IMG/VR virus record: IMGVR_UViG_3300046723_000423
Coordinates: 1-38,261 of that record
Direction: 5' to 3' (one strand)
DNA: 38,261 nt
Origin: a virus
The notes beneath the pieces are model-generated. The model ran no database searches. It was not told the DNA's origin and saw only the letters and a program-made list of their open reading frames with translations. Below are positions 22,915 through 30,722 of this stretch, in pieces (position 1 is the stretch's first letter; every line of letters starts with the position of its first letter). The position numbers and the translations under genes are program-made.

Positions 22915-25900
22915 ATGGCATTCGGCGTCGGGACCTTCGATCGCCTCGCGAAGGAGGCAGCCAAGCCGCCTAAGCGGGTGGCTCCGCCGAAGGTCAAGCC
23001 GCCCCCGCCGCTCCACAATCCCTATATCGCCAAGCCTGTAACGAAGCCGTCGCGGCCTAAGCTGCGGCGGCTTTCGCCATCTCCGGGGCCGATCCGCACC
23101 CCGATCCAAGCCCTGCAGCACACCCAGAAAGTGCTGGCCAAGCATCCCAACCCGGCGATGCGGGAGGCGGCCCGGGGACTGCGCCACGCGCTCGCTTCCC
23201 AGGCCCTCTTCAAGGCCCACCAGCCGAGCCCGGAAGGCAGCGGCGGCTTCCCCGATCGCAAGCTCGCCAGGGTCGCGCCCAGGGCCTATGAGAAATCGCT
23301 GAAGGCGGCGGGTGGCGCGGGCAGCTCCGGCGGGGCGACTGCGGACCCGGTCGCCGAACTGGCGATCTCCACCGCGGCGACTGCGGGTCTCGGTGCCGGC
23401 GCCAGGTTGGCCGGGCTCGCCGGCAAGACCGGAGTCGAGGCGCTCGGCTCCAAGTTGGCCTCGAAGGAGACGGCGGCCGGCGCTGAAGTCGCAGGCCACG
23501 GGCTGAAGGCCCTCGCCGGAGGCGCCGGGAGGGCGCTCGAGCGAGGCGCGACGAAACGTCTCACCCGGATCCGGGAGACGCCGACGAGGGTCCGAACGGC
23601 GCCTGCCAGGGCCGTCAAGCGCGTTAAAACGGCCCCGAAGGACCTGAAGCACGCCGCAACGACCCCTGAGGGCCGCAGAGCGGCTGCCAGGGCCTCTGCG
23701 CGCTCAGCGGCCCACCACCCCGCCCGGTCGGGCTACGGGGCTGCTGTGGCGCTCCCACCGGGTGTCCTGCCGGGAGACGCGACGCAGCGCGCCAGGGCCT
23801 TCGCTGAAGGCTCAGTCGGCGCCGTCATCCACCACCCGGTGGAAACCGCTCAGACGACGGGACGATCGCTCTCCGCGGCGATCACCGGGCCGGCCGCGAT
23901 CGCCGAGGCGGCGGGGCTCTCGGCGATCCACGGCAACCCGAAGTACCTCGAGAACACCGCCGCGGACCAGGCCAAGGGGATCGCCCACATCGCCGGCCAG
24001 GCGTTCTCGGGCTCGGCGAAGAAGGCCGAAGAAGCCGCCCGTAAAGAAGGCTCCCTCGCCCTGGTCACCCCGCTGCCGGCGCTGACCCGGACCAAGGCCT
24101 ACGGTCGGGTCCGCGGAACCGTTCGCCGCGTCGCCGGCGACACACGACGGAATGTCGCGGCACGATCGGAGAAGCTCAACCGCCGCGTCCGCCACGCGCC
24201 CCAGGGCGTCGAGCAGCCGGTCCTCGGTGTGATCGGCCGCCACAACGATCGTAAGACGACGGCGCTGATTAAGCAGCGCACCGACAACCCGTTCCGGATG
24301 GCGCGCTCGGCCCACCGCGAGAAAATCACCAACCACATGGCGAAGGCGCCGAAGGGTTCCGACGTCGCTTTCCAGGCCGCGGCCGAGTACGGGATCCGCA
24401 ACCAGCACATGGCCGCCCAGGTGCGCGCTCGAGGCCCCGGGGATCCGCACCTGGTCAAGGCGCTCGACTACATGGATCGCCACCCCGAGCTCTGGCGCGA
24501 CCCTCACTTCAAGGCTGCCCTGAAAGCGGCCGACGCGAACTCGAGGGCTCTGCCGGCGGCGTTGGTCGGCAAGGGCGAGCGGGCGCGGCTGATGGCACAG
24601 GGAGACCTGCTCGGCGTCACCCGGCCCGAGCACGCGGTTCCCCACGGTGCCCGGGACCTGACCCTCGCCCCCGACCGCAAAGGTGCCTACGAGGATCTGG
24701 CCGTGGCCGAGAAGACAGCCAAGGCGATGCGCCGCGTCGGCCACGACAAACTGGTCCAGGCCCGGGTCATGAAGGGCAAACTGCAGGACCGCAAAAAAGC
24801 CGAGGTCGCACGGCACTACCGCGACGCCCGCGAGCTGGAAGCCCACGCGAAGGCACTGCGCAACGCGCTCACCTATGGCCGTGCGAAAGGCCCCCGCTAC
24901 AAAGGCGAGCAGCCGTTCACCAAACCCGGTGTCTCGATCGACCGCTCGGCCGGCAAACCGTATGACTCGCGACTGCTCAGCGAGTACAAGGCCAAGGTCG
25001 AAGCCGCGCGCCAGGCGGCCGGTGCTGCCCCGGCGATCTGGACCCACCACGCCGAGGCTCCCGGTCACGGCTCGGGCTTTGAGAATCCCTTCCCGACGCC
25101 GGCCGGTCGGGTTGAGCACATGCGCACGGGCGCGCTCGCCAAAGAAGGCAAACTCGATCGCAGCTTCGAAAGCTACGTCCGTGGCACGATCGACCTGCCG
25201 CGCCAGCGCGAGTCGGGCCGGCGCTTCATGCGCAACCTGGTCGAGCACTACAAGACCCCGTTCACGATCGACGGCAAATCGAAGATGGTCGGCCAGGGCT
25301 CAAAGGACTGGCAGGCGATCACCTCGAGGCGCGACGCCGCTCATCCCAACGGCGGCCAGATCGACCCGCACTCCTGGGGCCGACTCGCCTACCGCGAGTG
25401 GAAGAACGCGCTGAAGGATCCCTACCTGACCGAGGCCGAGAAACAGGGCAAGCTCGACGCCCTGCTGCGCGACGCCGAGGAGGGCAAAGTCAAAGGCTCA
25501 GAGCCCTGGGTGCTGATCCCGCGCGAGGCGATCAAGGAGGCCCGCCTGCAGATCACCCCGGAGCACTCGGCGATCGTCCAGGCGCTCAACGCCGGCAGCC
25601 GGCTCGCCAACCGCTCGATCCTCGCCACCAACCCGGCCTGGGAGGTCGCCCAGACCGTCGCCGAGGGGATCCCGATCATCCTCGCCCACCCCGACGCGCT
25701 GCTGAAGGCACCGCAGGTCCTCCGCGACATTCACCGTTACCACAAGAACAACCCCGAGGGTGCGATCGCGCTCGAAGCGACAGCCGGCGCGGCGCCGATC
25801 TCCTCAGCCGCTCTGCGCACGCCGCTCGATATGCAGGAGACCTACACCCCGGCGCTCTGGGAGCAGGGCGCGAAGGAGCTGACCCGCGGCAAATCGGCGA

Positions 25901-27213
25901 AAGAGGCGCTCAGCTTCGCCAAGCTGCGGACCCTGGGGCGGATCGATGCCAAGCGCCAGAACGTCTACCGGACGACGCTCTACGCGCTCGAGGCCGACAA
26001 ACGCTTCCGCAGCTTCCACGCCGGGCTCACCGGCCTCTTCGACAAGCAGCGCCAGCTCTCGGGCAAATTCAGGGGCAAATCGCGGGAGGAGCTCTGGAAC
26101 TGGCTCGAGGGGACGAAGGAGGGCCGCGCCCAGAAAGCCAAGCTCGAAGATTACGTGGACAACATCGCCGGCAACTGGACGGCGTTCTCCCACTTCGAGC
26201 GCACCTACGCGCCGCTGGCGATCTTCTACGGCTTCCTGCGCTACTCGCTGCGTTGGACGCTCTGGACCTTCCCGAAAACACACCCGGTGACGGCGACGCT
26301 GGCCTACATGCTCGGCCAGCAGAACTCGAATCAGATCGAAAAGATCATCGGCGGCAAACCGTCAAATCCGCTCGACTACGCCTATCCCGCCTACACGACG
26401 CCGAGCGGCAAGAAAGCGGTCCTGCCGGCGGGCTCGAGGATCTCTCCCGGACAGTCGCCGCTGACCCAGGTGCTCGCCACCGGCAACGTCGGCCAGGTGG
26501 TCTCCTCGGCGAACCCGCTGGTCGCCGCCGGCTACACGGCGCTCTCGGGACAGGAACCGCTGAGCGGCGAAAAGTCGTCGCTGCCGGCCGGCTACGCGGC
26601 GATCAAACAGCTGCTCGCGATGCCGGCGCCGGTCAGGGTCAACGCTCCGGACGGCACGCCGTTGATCGGCGGCACGTCGATCTCGCAGAAGATCCTCGAA
26701 GCACTCGGCGCCCCCGAACGCTCGGCGGCCTCCAAGGCCTACGAAAAATTCGATCCCAACCGCGGCCTGCGCTCGCTGATCGCGCCGCCGTTGCCGCAGT
26801 CGGCCGCCAAGCTGCACGGCTCCGAGCACCTGAGCAAAGAGTTCGCCAAGAAGTACGGCGAAGGCCACGTCCCCGGCCCGTTCGACTCGGCGATGGTGCA
26901 GGACCTCCTCTACGGCGGTCCCGGCGGCACCCCGCAGCCGAAGAAGCTGAAGAGCGTGATCGAACAGATCCACGGCTCTGAAGCTGCCAGTGGCTTCGTC
27001 AAAAAGGCCGAGCAGCCGACCTATGGCAAGGGCAAGCCCTTCTCGGCGGTGCAAAAGGAACTCCTGAAGGCGGTCGAAGAAGCCTGGACAACCGGTCCGG
27101 GCGCCGCCTCTGCCGGCTCCAACCCCTACATGAAAGCGACGACCGGCGCTGCTACCAACCCGTACATGAAAGCCAGTGCCGGCTCCTCGGGTAACCCGTA
27201 CATGGGAGGTTGA
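22915..27213 (+). CDS. Very large internal virion (ejection) protein, 1432 aa
   Basis: This is the largest gene of the window and ends the virion block. The first 250 residues are Pro/Ala/Arg-rich with several hydrophobic alanine segments (VAELAISTAATAGLGAGARL). The middle 600 residues are charged and helical. Near residues 1091-1133 lies FSHFERTYAPLAIFYGFLRY, continuing to a Trp-rich amphipathic stretch that ends TATLAYMLGQ and could insert in a membrane. The C-terminus carries three 12-residue repeats starting NPYM. Size, place and amphipathic segments suit an internal core protein that forms a channel during DNA ejection. A tape-measure role is less likely without tail-tube genes. Confidence 0.65.
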   Translation: MAFGVGTFDRLAKEAAKPPKRVAPPKVKPPPPLHNPYIAKPVTKPSRPKLRRLSPSPGPIRTPIQALQHTQKVLAKHPNPAMREAARGLRHALASQALFKAHQPSPEGSGGFPDRKLARVAPRAYEKSLKAAGGAGSSGGATADPVAELAISTAATAGLGAGARLAGLAGKTGVEALGSKLASKETAAGAEVAGHGLKALAGGAGRALERGATKRLTRIRETPTRVRTAPARAVKRVKTAPKDLKHAATTPEGRRAAARASARSAAHHPARSGYGAAVALPPGVLPGDATQRARAFAEGSVGAVIHHPVETAQTTGRSLSAAITGPAAIAEAAGLSAIHGNPKYLENTAADQAKGIAHIAGQAFSGSAKKAEEAARKEGSLALVTPLPALTRTKAYGRVRGTVRRVAGDTRRNVAARSEKLNRRVRHAPQGVEQPVLGVIGRHNDRKTTALIKQRTDNPFRMARSAHREKITNHMAKAPKGSDVAFQAAAEYGIRNQHMAAQVRARGPGDPHLVKALDYMDRHPELWRDPHFKAALKAADANSRALPAALVGKGERARLMAQGDLLGVTRPEHAVPHGARDLTLAPDRKGAYEDLAVAEKTAKAMRRVGHDKLVQARVMKGKLQDRKKAEVARHYRDARELEAHAKALRNALTYGRAKGPRYKGEQPFTKPGVSIDRSAGKPYDSRLLSEYKAKVEAARQAAGAAPAIWTHHAEAPGHGSGFENPFPTPAGRVEHMRTGALAKEGKLDRSFESYVRGTIDLPRQRESGRRFMRNLVEHYKTPFTIDGKSKMVGQGSKDWQAITSRRDAAHPNGGQIDPHSWGRLAYREWKNALKDPYLTEAEKQGKLDALLRDAEEGKVKGSEPWVLIPREAIKEARLQITPEHSAIVQALNAGSRLANRSILATNPAWEVAQTVAEGIPIILAHPDALLKAPQVLRDIHRYHKNNPEGAIALEATAGAAPISSAALRTPLDMQETYTPALWEQGAKELTRGKSAKEALSFAKLRTLGRIDAKRQNVYRTTLYALEADKRFRSFHAGLTGLFDKQRQLSGKFRGKSREELWNWLEGTKEGRAQKAKLEDYVDNIAGNWTAFSHFERTYAPLAIFYGFLRYSLRWTLWTFPKTHPVTATLAYMLGQQNSNQIEKIIGGKPSNPLDYAYPAYTTPSGKKAVLPAGSRISPGQSPLTQVLATGNVGQVVSSANPLVAAGYTALSGQEPLSGEKSSLPAGYAAIKQLLAMPAPVRVNAPDGTPLIGGTSISQKILEALGAPERSAASKAYEKFDPNRGLRSLIAPPLPQSAAKLHGSEHLSKEFAKKYGEGHVPGPFDSAMVQDLLYGGPGGTPQPKKLKSVIEQIHGSEAASGFVKKAEQPTYGKGKPFSAVQKELLKAVEEAWTTGPGAASAGSNPYMKATTGAATNPYMKASAGSSGNPYMGG
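27121..27204 (+). repeat. Three NPYM repeats at the C-terminus of the 1432-aa protein
   Basis: AACCC(C/G)TACATG occurs at 27121, 27157 and 27193, exactly 36 bp apart, coding NPYMKATTGAAT, NPYMKASAGSSG and NPYMGG. The codon-level similarity points to recent duplication of a short binding or sorting tail. Confidence 0.8.
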
Positions 27214-27219
27214 GCACCT

Positions 27220-27519
27220 GTGAATGCGATCGCGCTACTCGGCATCATCGCCCTCTTCGCTGCTCCGCTCGTCACCTACCTCGTCGCCGCTCGGCAGTTC
27301 TCGGGCAAGATCGCGACCTCCGACGCCACCGATCTCTGGGAAGAGTCACGCTCGATCAGGGACTGGTCGCAGAAACGGATCAACGAACTCAATGACCTTG
27401 TCGTCCATCTCGAAAGGCGCGTCGCTGAGGTCGAAGTCAAGAACCACGGTCTGACGCTCGAAAACGACCATCTGCTGCAGAAGGTGGGCGTCCTAGAAAA
27501 GGAGAATGTCGGTGACTGA
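27220..27519 (+). CDS. Membrane-anchored coiled-coil protein of the lysis cassette, 99 aa
   Basis: The GTG at 27220 follows GGGAGGT 8-9 nt upstream. An N-terminal hydrophobic helix (AIALLGIIALFAAPLVTYLV, residues 3-22) is followed by a coiled coil (LNDLVVHLERRVAEVEVKNH, then ENDHLLQKVGVLEKEN). This is the shape of a small anchored spanin-like or holin-accessory protein. In a single-membrane host a true spanin would not be needed, so I leave the role open. It overlaps the next gene. Confidence 0.6.
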   Translation: MNAIALLGIIALFAAPLVTYLVAARQFSGKIATSDATDLWEESRSIRDWSQKRINELNDLVVHLERRVAEVEVKNHGLTLENDHLLQKVGVLEKENVGD

Positions 27520-27823
27520 TTCGACCGCCCCCCCTGCCGAAATGCTGGACTCGATCATCCGCACTCTGCGGGTCTTGGTGATCGCCACCGTGGTCCTCTA
27601 TTTGCTGCAGTTCGGCGGCTACATCTACATCTACGTCCAGAGCGCTGAAGCCAACAAGGCCCTGTGCACCTTCCGCGCCAACCTCGCCGAAGAGGCGGCG
27701 GCGTCCAACAACTTCCTGCTCGAACACCCCGAAGGCGTGCCCGGGATCACCCCGGAAACGATCCGTGAAGGCGCGCACCGGCAGGAAACGGCGGTCACGT
27801 CGCTCAGCGGCTTGTCCTGCTAG
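27512..27823 (+). CDS. Single-span membrane protein, holin candidate, 103 aa
   Basis: The start is placed at GTG 27512 because GGAG (27501-27504) is 7 nt away. The ATG at 27506 is only 1 nt from it. One strong membrane helix (RVLVIATVVLYLLQFGGYIY) lies near residues 18-40, after a short N-terminus. It is followed by a periplasm-like or cytoplasmic domain with two cysteines (ALCTFRANLAEEAAA, LSGLSC). Its place directly before the endolysin fits a holin or antiholin, but one-helix topology with a long C-terminal domain is not typical. Confidence 0.55.
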   Translation: MTDSTAPPAEMLDSIIRTLRVLVIATVVLYLLQFGGYIYIYVQSAEANKALCTFRANLAEEAAASNNFLLEHPEGVPGITPETIREGAHRQETAVTSLSGLSC

Positions 27824-27880
27824 CCGTCCGATGCCCCGAGGACCCTCTTGATCCGATGAGCATCCAACCGAAGGAGATCC

Positions 27881-28813
27881 ATGCGCTACGAGGTCATTGA
27901 CGGGTGTCCGTGCCCTAAGCCCCTCTTCCCGCTGCTCAAAAAGCTGAAGGCAGAGACGGGCTGCACCTACAACTCGATCTACCGCGGCGAGGACGTCGCC
28001 GGGATCCTCCACCGCTTCGGCAAGCACACGCAGGCCGAGCTCTTTGCCGAACTGCCGGCGGGGATGGCGAACCCCCCCGATCGAGGCACGCACATCTTGC
28101 TCGGTGATGGCGTCGTCGGCCGGCTTCACGAAAAGCTGCCTTGGTGGAAATGTGGGATCGACGTCAACGACGAACAGGTCGAAGAGGTCATCGCCGCGGC
28201 CAAGCGCCACGGCTGGACGCTCTACCGGCCCTATCCCTCGGGCAGCGAGTTCCACCACCTGAACTTCGCCCACAAGCCCAAGCGCTGGCGGGCCTTCTTC
28301 CGAGCTGTCTTCGGCGGTAAGAAGAAGCCTCAGCCTCACCACGGCGCCAAGCACCCGGGCGTCGCGGAGCCGACCAAAATGTCCGCGGCCGGGCTCAAGT
28401 TCATCGGCGGCTTCGAGGGCTTCAGGGCTGACGCCTACTGGGATGCGCTGGGCCAGGTCTGGACGATCGCCTTCGGCCACACGGGCGGCGTCAAGTCCGG
28501 TCAGCACGTCACTCGCGCGCAGGGGTTGAGACTGCTGAGTAAGGACACGAAGACCGCGGTGACAGCGGTCCTCGACCTCGTCACCGTCCACCTGAGCCAG
28601 AAGCAGCTCGACGCCCTGGGCAGCTTCACTTTCAACCTGGGAGCAGGCGCACTGGCGGAATCGACGCTGCTGAAGAAGCTCAATCAGGGCAACTACAGGG
28701 GCGCGGCCGAGGAGTTCAAGAAGTGGGACCATGCCGGCGGCGTTGAGGTTGCCGGCCTGAAGACACGTCGGAACGCCGAGGCTCGTCTCTTCGAGGGAGG
28801 TCCATACGCATGA
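27881..28813 (+). CDS. Two-domain endolysin: M15-like peptidase plus GH24 lysozyme, 310 aa
   Basis: The ATG follows GAAGGAGATCC. The C-terminal domain (about 168-310) is a T4-type lysozyme: GLKFIGGFEGFRADAYWDAL with catalytic Glu179 in FEGF, Asp188 and GHT (200-201), then NFLGAG-like FTFNLGAGAL and a C-terminal RRNAEARLF. It cleaves the glycan backbone of peptidoglycan. The N-terminal domain (about 30-130) shows GTHILLGDG, WWKCGIDVND and YPSGSEFHHLNF, resembling D,D-peptidase-like (M15) folds of actinophage lysins. I am less sure of it. A Lys/His/Pro linker (KKKPQPHHGAKHPG) joins the two. The stop overlaps the holin start. Confidence 0.85.
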   Translation: MRYEVIDGCPCPKPLFPLLKKLKAETGCTYNSIYRGEDVAGILHRFGKHTQAELFAELPAGMANPPDRGTHILLGDGVVGRLHEKLPWWKCGIDVNDEQVEEVIAAAKRHGWTLYRPYPSGSEFHHLNFAHKPKRWRAFFRAVFGGKKKPQPHHGAKHPGVAEPTKMSAAGLKFIGGFEGFRADAYWDALGQVWTIAFGHTGGVKSGQHVTRAQGLRLLSKDTKTAVTAVLDLVTVHLSQKQLDALGSFTFNLGAGALAESTLLKKLNQGNYRGAAEEFKKWDHAGGVEVAGLKTRRNAEARLFEGGPYA

Positions 28814-28989
28814 AGAACACGCTCGCAAATCGCCCGACCGAGTCAGCGTCGGGAGTAGTCCTGACCGGCACCGTGACTGGCCTGCTCGTGACCAACGGCG
28901 TGCCGCCGGAGATCGCCGTCGTCGCCGGCCTGGTCGTCGGCCTCGGCCCATTCATCGTCTCCCGCTTCGTGGACGCGGCGCGGCGCTGA
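28810..28989 (+). CDS. Small two-segment holin candidate, 59 aa
   Basis: It starts in ATGA with the endolysin and its stop overlaps the next ATG. Two hydrophobic stretches (SGVVLTGTVTGLLV and IAVVAGLVVGLGPFIVSRF) are separated by a short NGVPPE turn, with a polar N-terminus and a basic C-terminus (DAARR). Size, topology and place directly after the lysozyme fit a class II holin, which makes the membrane pores that release the lysin. It is the better holin candidate of the two in this cassette. Confidence 0.65.
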   Translation: MKNTLANRPTESASGVVLTGTVTGLLVTNGVPPEIAVVAGLVVGLGPFIVSRFVDAARR

Positions 28990-29450
28990 TGTTCGATTCG
29001 CGACCCGACACCCACGAGCACATAGGCCAGGTGCGAGGCCTCGTGCTCGGGGTGGTCGGCAACCTCATCGACCGGGCTCACCGCCACGACCAATCGAAAC
29101 TCGGCTCCCCGGAGGTCGCGGTCTTCGATCGGGTGACCAAGCGGCTCAGCGAAGTCACCTACGACAGTCCCGAGTACAAGGAGGCGCTGGCCGATATGGG
29201 GCCTGCGCTCGAGCACCACTACCGGGCCAACGATCACCACCCCGAGCACTTCGGCGAGGAGGGGATCAAGGCGATGAACCTGCCGCAGCTCACGGAGATG
29301 CTCTGCGACTGGATCGCGGCCTCCCGCCGGCACGCCAACGGCGACATCAGGATCTCGATCGAGGCCAACGCCGAGCGTTTCGGCTACGGCGAAGAGATCA
29401 AACGGCTGCTGCACAACAGCGTCGATGCGATCCTCAACCTCGAGCTGTGA
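28989..29450 (+). CDS. DUF5662-like protein, 153 aa
   Basis: The sequence fits the DUF5662 pattern. It begins DTHEHIGQVRGLVLGVVGNL, has RAHRHDQSKLGSPEVAVFD with the conserved HDxSK, and then EHHYRANDHHPEHF, KAMNLPQLTEMLCDWIAASR and GDIRISIEANAERF. The several His and Asp residues (RAHRHD, HHPEH, CDW) resemble an HD-type metal-binding fold, so phosphohydrolase chemistry is possible. The family's function is not established to my knowledge. It overlaps the next gene by GTGA. Confidence 0.75.
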   Translation: MFDSRPDTHEHIGQVRGLVLGVVGNLIDRAHRHDQSKLGSPEVAVFDRVTKRLSEVTYDSPEYKEALADMGPALEHHYRANDHHPEHFGEEGIKAMNLPQLTEMLCDWIAASRRHANGDIRISIEANAERFGYGEEIKRLLHNSVDAILNLEL

Positions 29451-29824
29451 CGCCCACAGTCGTCACTCTCAACATCCCCGGCACCCCGCCCTCCTACAAC
29501 ACCCAGGCCCACGCCCACTGGACCAAGGTGCGCAAGGCCAAGCAGGACTGGCAGAGCTACTGCGAGATCGCGTTGATGGAGATGCGGGTGCCGCGGGAAC
29601 TCAAGCGCGTCGCGGCGACGGCCCAGCTCCTCTTCACCCTGCAGCGGCGACGGGACGAAGGCAACTTCAGGGTGGTCCTCGAGAAGGCCCTGGGAGACGC
29701 CCTGGTCAACGGTGGTTGGCTTCCCGACGACACCCCCGAGCATTACCAATTCGGGGCGATCGAGCTGCTGGTCCCCGATCTGACGCCCGACATACCGAGG
29801 ACCCTGGTCAGGCTGGCCTGGTAG
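29447..29824 (+). CDS. RusA-like Holliday junction resolvase, 125 aa
   Basis: The start is GTG in a GTGA overlap. The sequence fits the RusA family: an N-terminal strand (VTLNIPGTPPSYNTQ), a basic helix (HWTKVRKAKQDWQ), and the metal-binding region LQRRRDEGNFRVVLEKALGD, then ALVNGGWLPDDTPEHYQFG with Asp residues at RRRD, GDAL and PDDT. RusA dimers cut four-way DNA junctions and can resolve branched replicating phage DNA before packaging. The location after the lysis genes is unusual but is followed by the operon terminator. Length is normal for the family. Confidence 0.75.
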   Translation: MTPTVVTLNIPGTPPSYNTQAHAHWTKVRKAKQDWQSYCEIALMEMRVPRELKRVAATAQLLFTLQRRRDEGNFRVVLEKALGDALVNGGWLPDDTPEHYQFGAIELLVPDLTPDIPRTLVRLAW

Positions 29825-29874
29825 GCTGCTCGCGGGGAAGCTCCCTTCGGATGCTCCTTCGTTCATGCGGCACG

Positions 29875-29906
29875 AGCCTCTCGCCCTTCGGGGCGGGGGG
29901 CTTTTG
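29875..29906 (+). terminator. Rho-independent terminator closing the late operon
   Basis: AGCCTCTCGCCC (29875-29886) pairs with GGGCGGGGGGCT (29891-29902) across a TTCG tetraloop, 12 bp with two wobble pairs, then TTTTG. The UUCG-type loop and long stem make it strong. Confidence 0.9.
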
Positions 29907-29923
29907 TCGTTCTGGGGCCGTGA

Positions 29924-29991
29924 TAGGTTGCCGGCGCAAGCGGCCCCCCGGAGAGCAACAAGGATGCGGTGAACCCGGGGGGCCGCACTTT
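29924..29991 (+). promoter_or_regulatory. TAGGTT promoter followed by a perfect 12-bp hairpin (possible short RNA)
   Basis: TAGGTT (29924-29929) with the same downstream GCCG as at 1921 should start transcription near 29936. GCGGCCCCCCGG (29940-29951) and CCGGGGGGCCGC (29975-29986) then form a perfect stem around a 23-nt loop, followed by CTTTTAA. The loop holds AAGGATGCGGTGA, a two-codon ORF. The unit could release an RNA of about 57 nt or attenuate the gene at 30019. Confidence 0.5.
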
Positions 29992-30018
29992 TAACCAGCA
30001 ACCGAAGGAGATCCCAGC

Positions 30019-30309
30019 ATGGAGAACGGTCAAGAAATGCCCCTCTACAGCAAGGACAACATCCCGGTCGATTTCTCGGCGCCGGGGGGCAACGCCTGGG
30101 GCGAGTTCCAGAAGAAAGTCGCGACCAAGGCCCTGAAGATCGACACCCCGTTCCGGGTCGAGACCAGCGAGTCCGAGAACGAGCCCTTCCTCTGCGAGGA
30201 CGGCTACCTGGCGATCGACGCGCGGGGCTATCCCTACGCGATCGCGACCGAGGAGTTCGAGCTGATCTACGCGCCGGTCGCGGACGCCGAGGAAGAGACG
30301 CCCGCCTGA
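30019..30309 (+). CDS. Hypothetical protein, 96 aa
   Basis: It has a clear ribosome site (GAAGGAGATCCCAGC). The product MENGQEMPLYSKDNIPVDFS, then GGNAWGEFQKKVATKALKID and later LAIDARGYPYAIATEEFELI, is a compact alpha/beta protein with an acidic tail. I recognise no family. It is the first gene after the late terminator and lies downstream of the hairpin at 29940-29986, so its expression may depend on read-through of that structure. Confidence 0.65.
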   Translation: MENGQEMPLYSKDNIPVDFSAPGGNAWGEFQKKVATKALKIDTPFRVETSESENEPFLCEDGYLAIDARGYPYAIATEEFELIYAPVADAEEETPA

Positions 30310-30314
30310 TCCAC

Positions 30315-30382
30315 TAGGCTCCGCGCCGCGACTACCCGCCCCTTCCGGTCTCCGACGTACGCGAATGCACTGGAAGGGGCGG
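30315..30382 (+). promoter_or_regulatory. TAGGCT motif followed by a perfect 11-bp hairpin
   Basis: TAGGCT at 30315-30320 resembles the other TAGG(N)T -10 boxes. CCGCCCCTTCC (30336-30346) and GGAAGGGGCGG (30372-30382) pair perfectly around a 25-nt loop. There is no T-run after it. The layout mirrors 29924-29991, but the -35 is not recognisable and the hairpin may simply end the 30019 gene. Confidence 0.4.
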
Positions 30383-30412
30383 TCGTCGTCTGTTCCGTCC
30401 GTCCGCCGTGGC

Positions 30413-30418
30413 TACAGT
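30413..30418 (+). promoter_or_regulatory. TACAGT -10 box of a likely leaderless gene
   Basis: TACAGT ends 7 nt before the ATG at 30426, so transcription should begin at or next to the start codon. Leaderless mRNAs with this spacing are common in actinobacteria. No ribosome site precedes the ATG. Confidence 0.5.
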
Positions 30419-30425
30419 GCCCGGC

Positions 30426-30722
30426 ATGGCACAGCTACGGCACATAGGCGCTCAGCGCAAAGCGGAAGGCATCCTCGAAGACACCGTCGACCTGCGACGG
30501 TCGATGCGCCACGACGAGCGCTTTCAGGCGATCTCCAACGCGGCGATCGACACCCTCTCGGCGCTCGAGCGACGGGCCGCGGAGATCGTCACCGTCGAAG
30601 AAGTCACCGACTGCTCGTTGACGTCATGCGGCGAGATCGAGCTGCGACGTCGGGCGGCCGAAGGCAGTGAAGGGGCGTTGGCCGAGCGGAGCCGGCGCAG
30701 TGCCCTCCCCGTTGCCGCTTAG
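30426..30722 (+). CDS. Helical hypothetical protein, leaderless, 98 aa
   Basis: The ATG at 30426 is chosen because a TACAGT -10 box sits 7 nt before it; upstream in-frame GTG codons fall inside that promoter. The protein is charged and helical (AQRKAEGILEDTVDLRRSMR, then ALERRAAEIVTVEEVTDCSL), possibly a short coiled coil with two cysteines (CSLTSC). Function unknown. It runs toward the leftward gene at 30719-31096, and the two stop codons interlock (TAG and TAA sharing bases at 30719-30722), so they are convergent without a terminator between them. Confidence 0.55.
   Translation: MAQLRHIGAQRKAEGILEDTVDLRRSMRHDERFQAISNAAIDTLSALERRAAEIVTVEEVTDCSLTSCGEIELRRRAAEGSEGALAERSRRSALPVAA

Noticed and set aside
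25398-26981. Rightward 527-codon frame inside the 1432-aa gene, and several leftward frames of 400-500 codons at 10223-11674, 22138-23652 and 23812-25248
   Set aside because: Arg/Gly/Ala-rich shadow translations without ribosome sites, fully overlapping well-supported genes.
22915-27213. Tape-measure protein of a long-tailed phage
   Set aside because: No tail-tube protein or frameshifted tail chaperones precede it, and connector plus beta-propeller hub genes point to a short tail.
27506-27823. ATG at 27506 as the start of the holin candidate
   Set aside because: The GGAG site is only 1 nt from it but 7 nt from the in-frame GTG at 27512.
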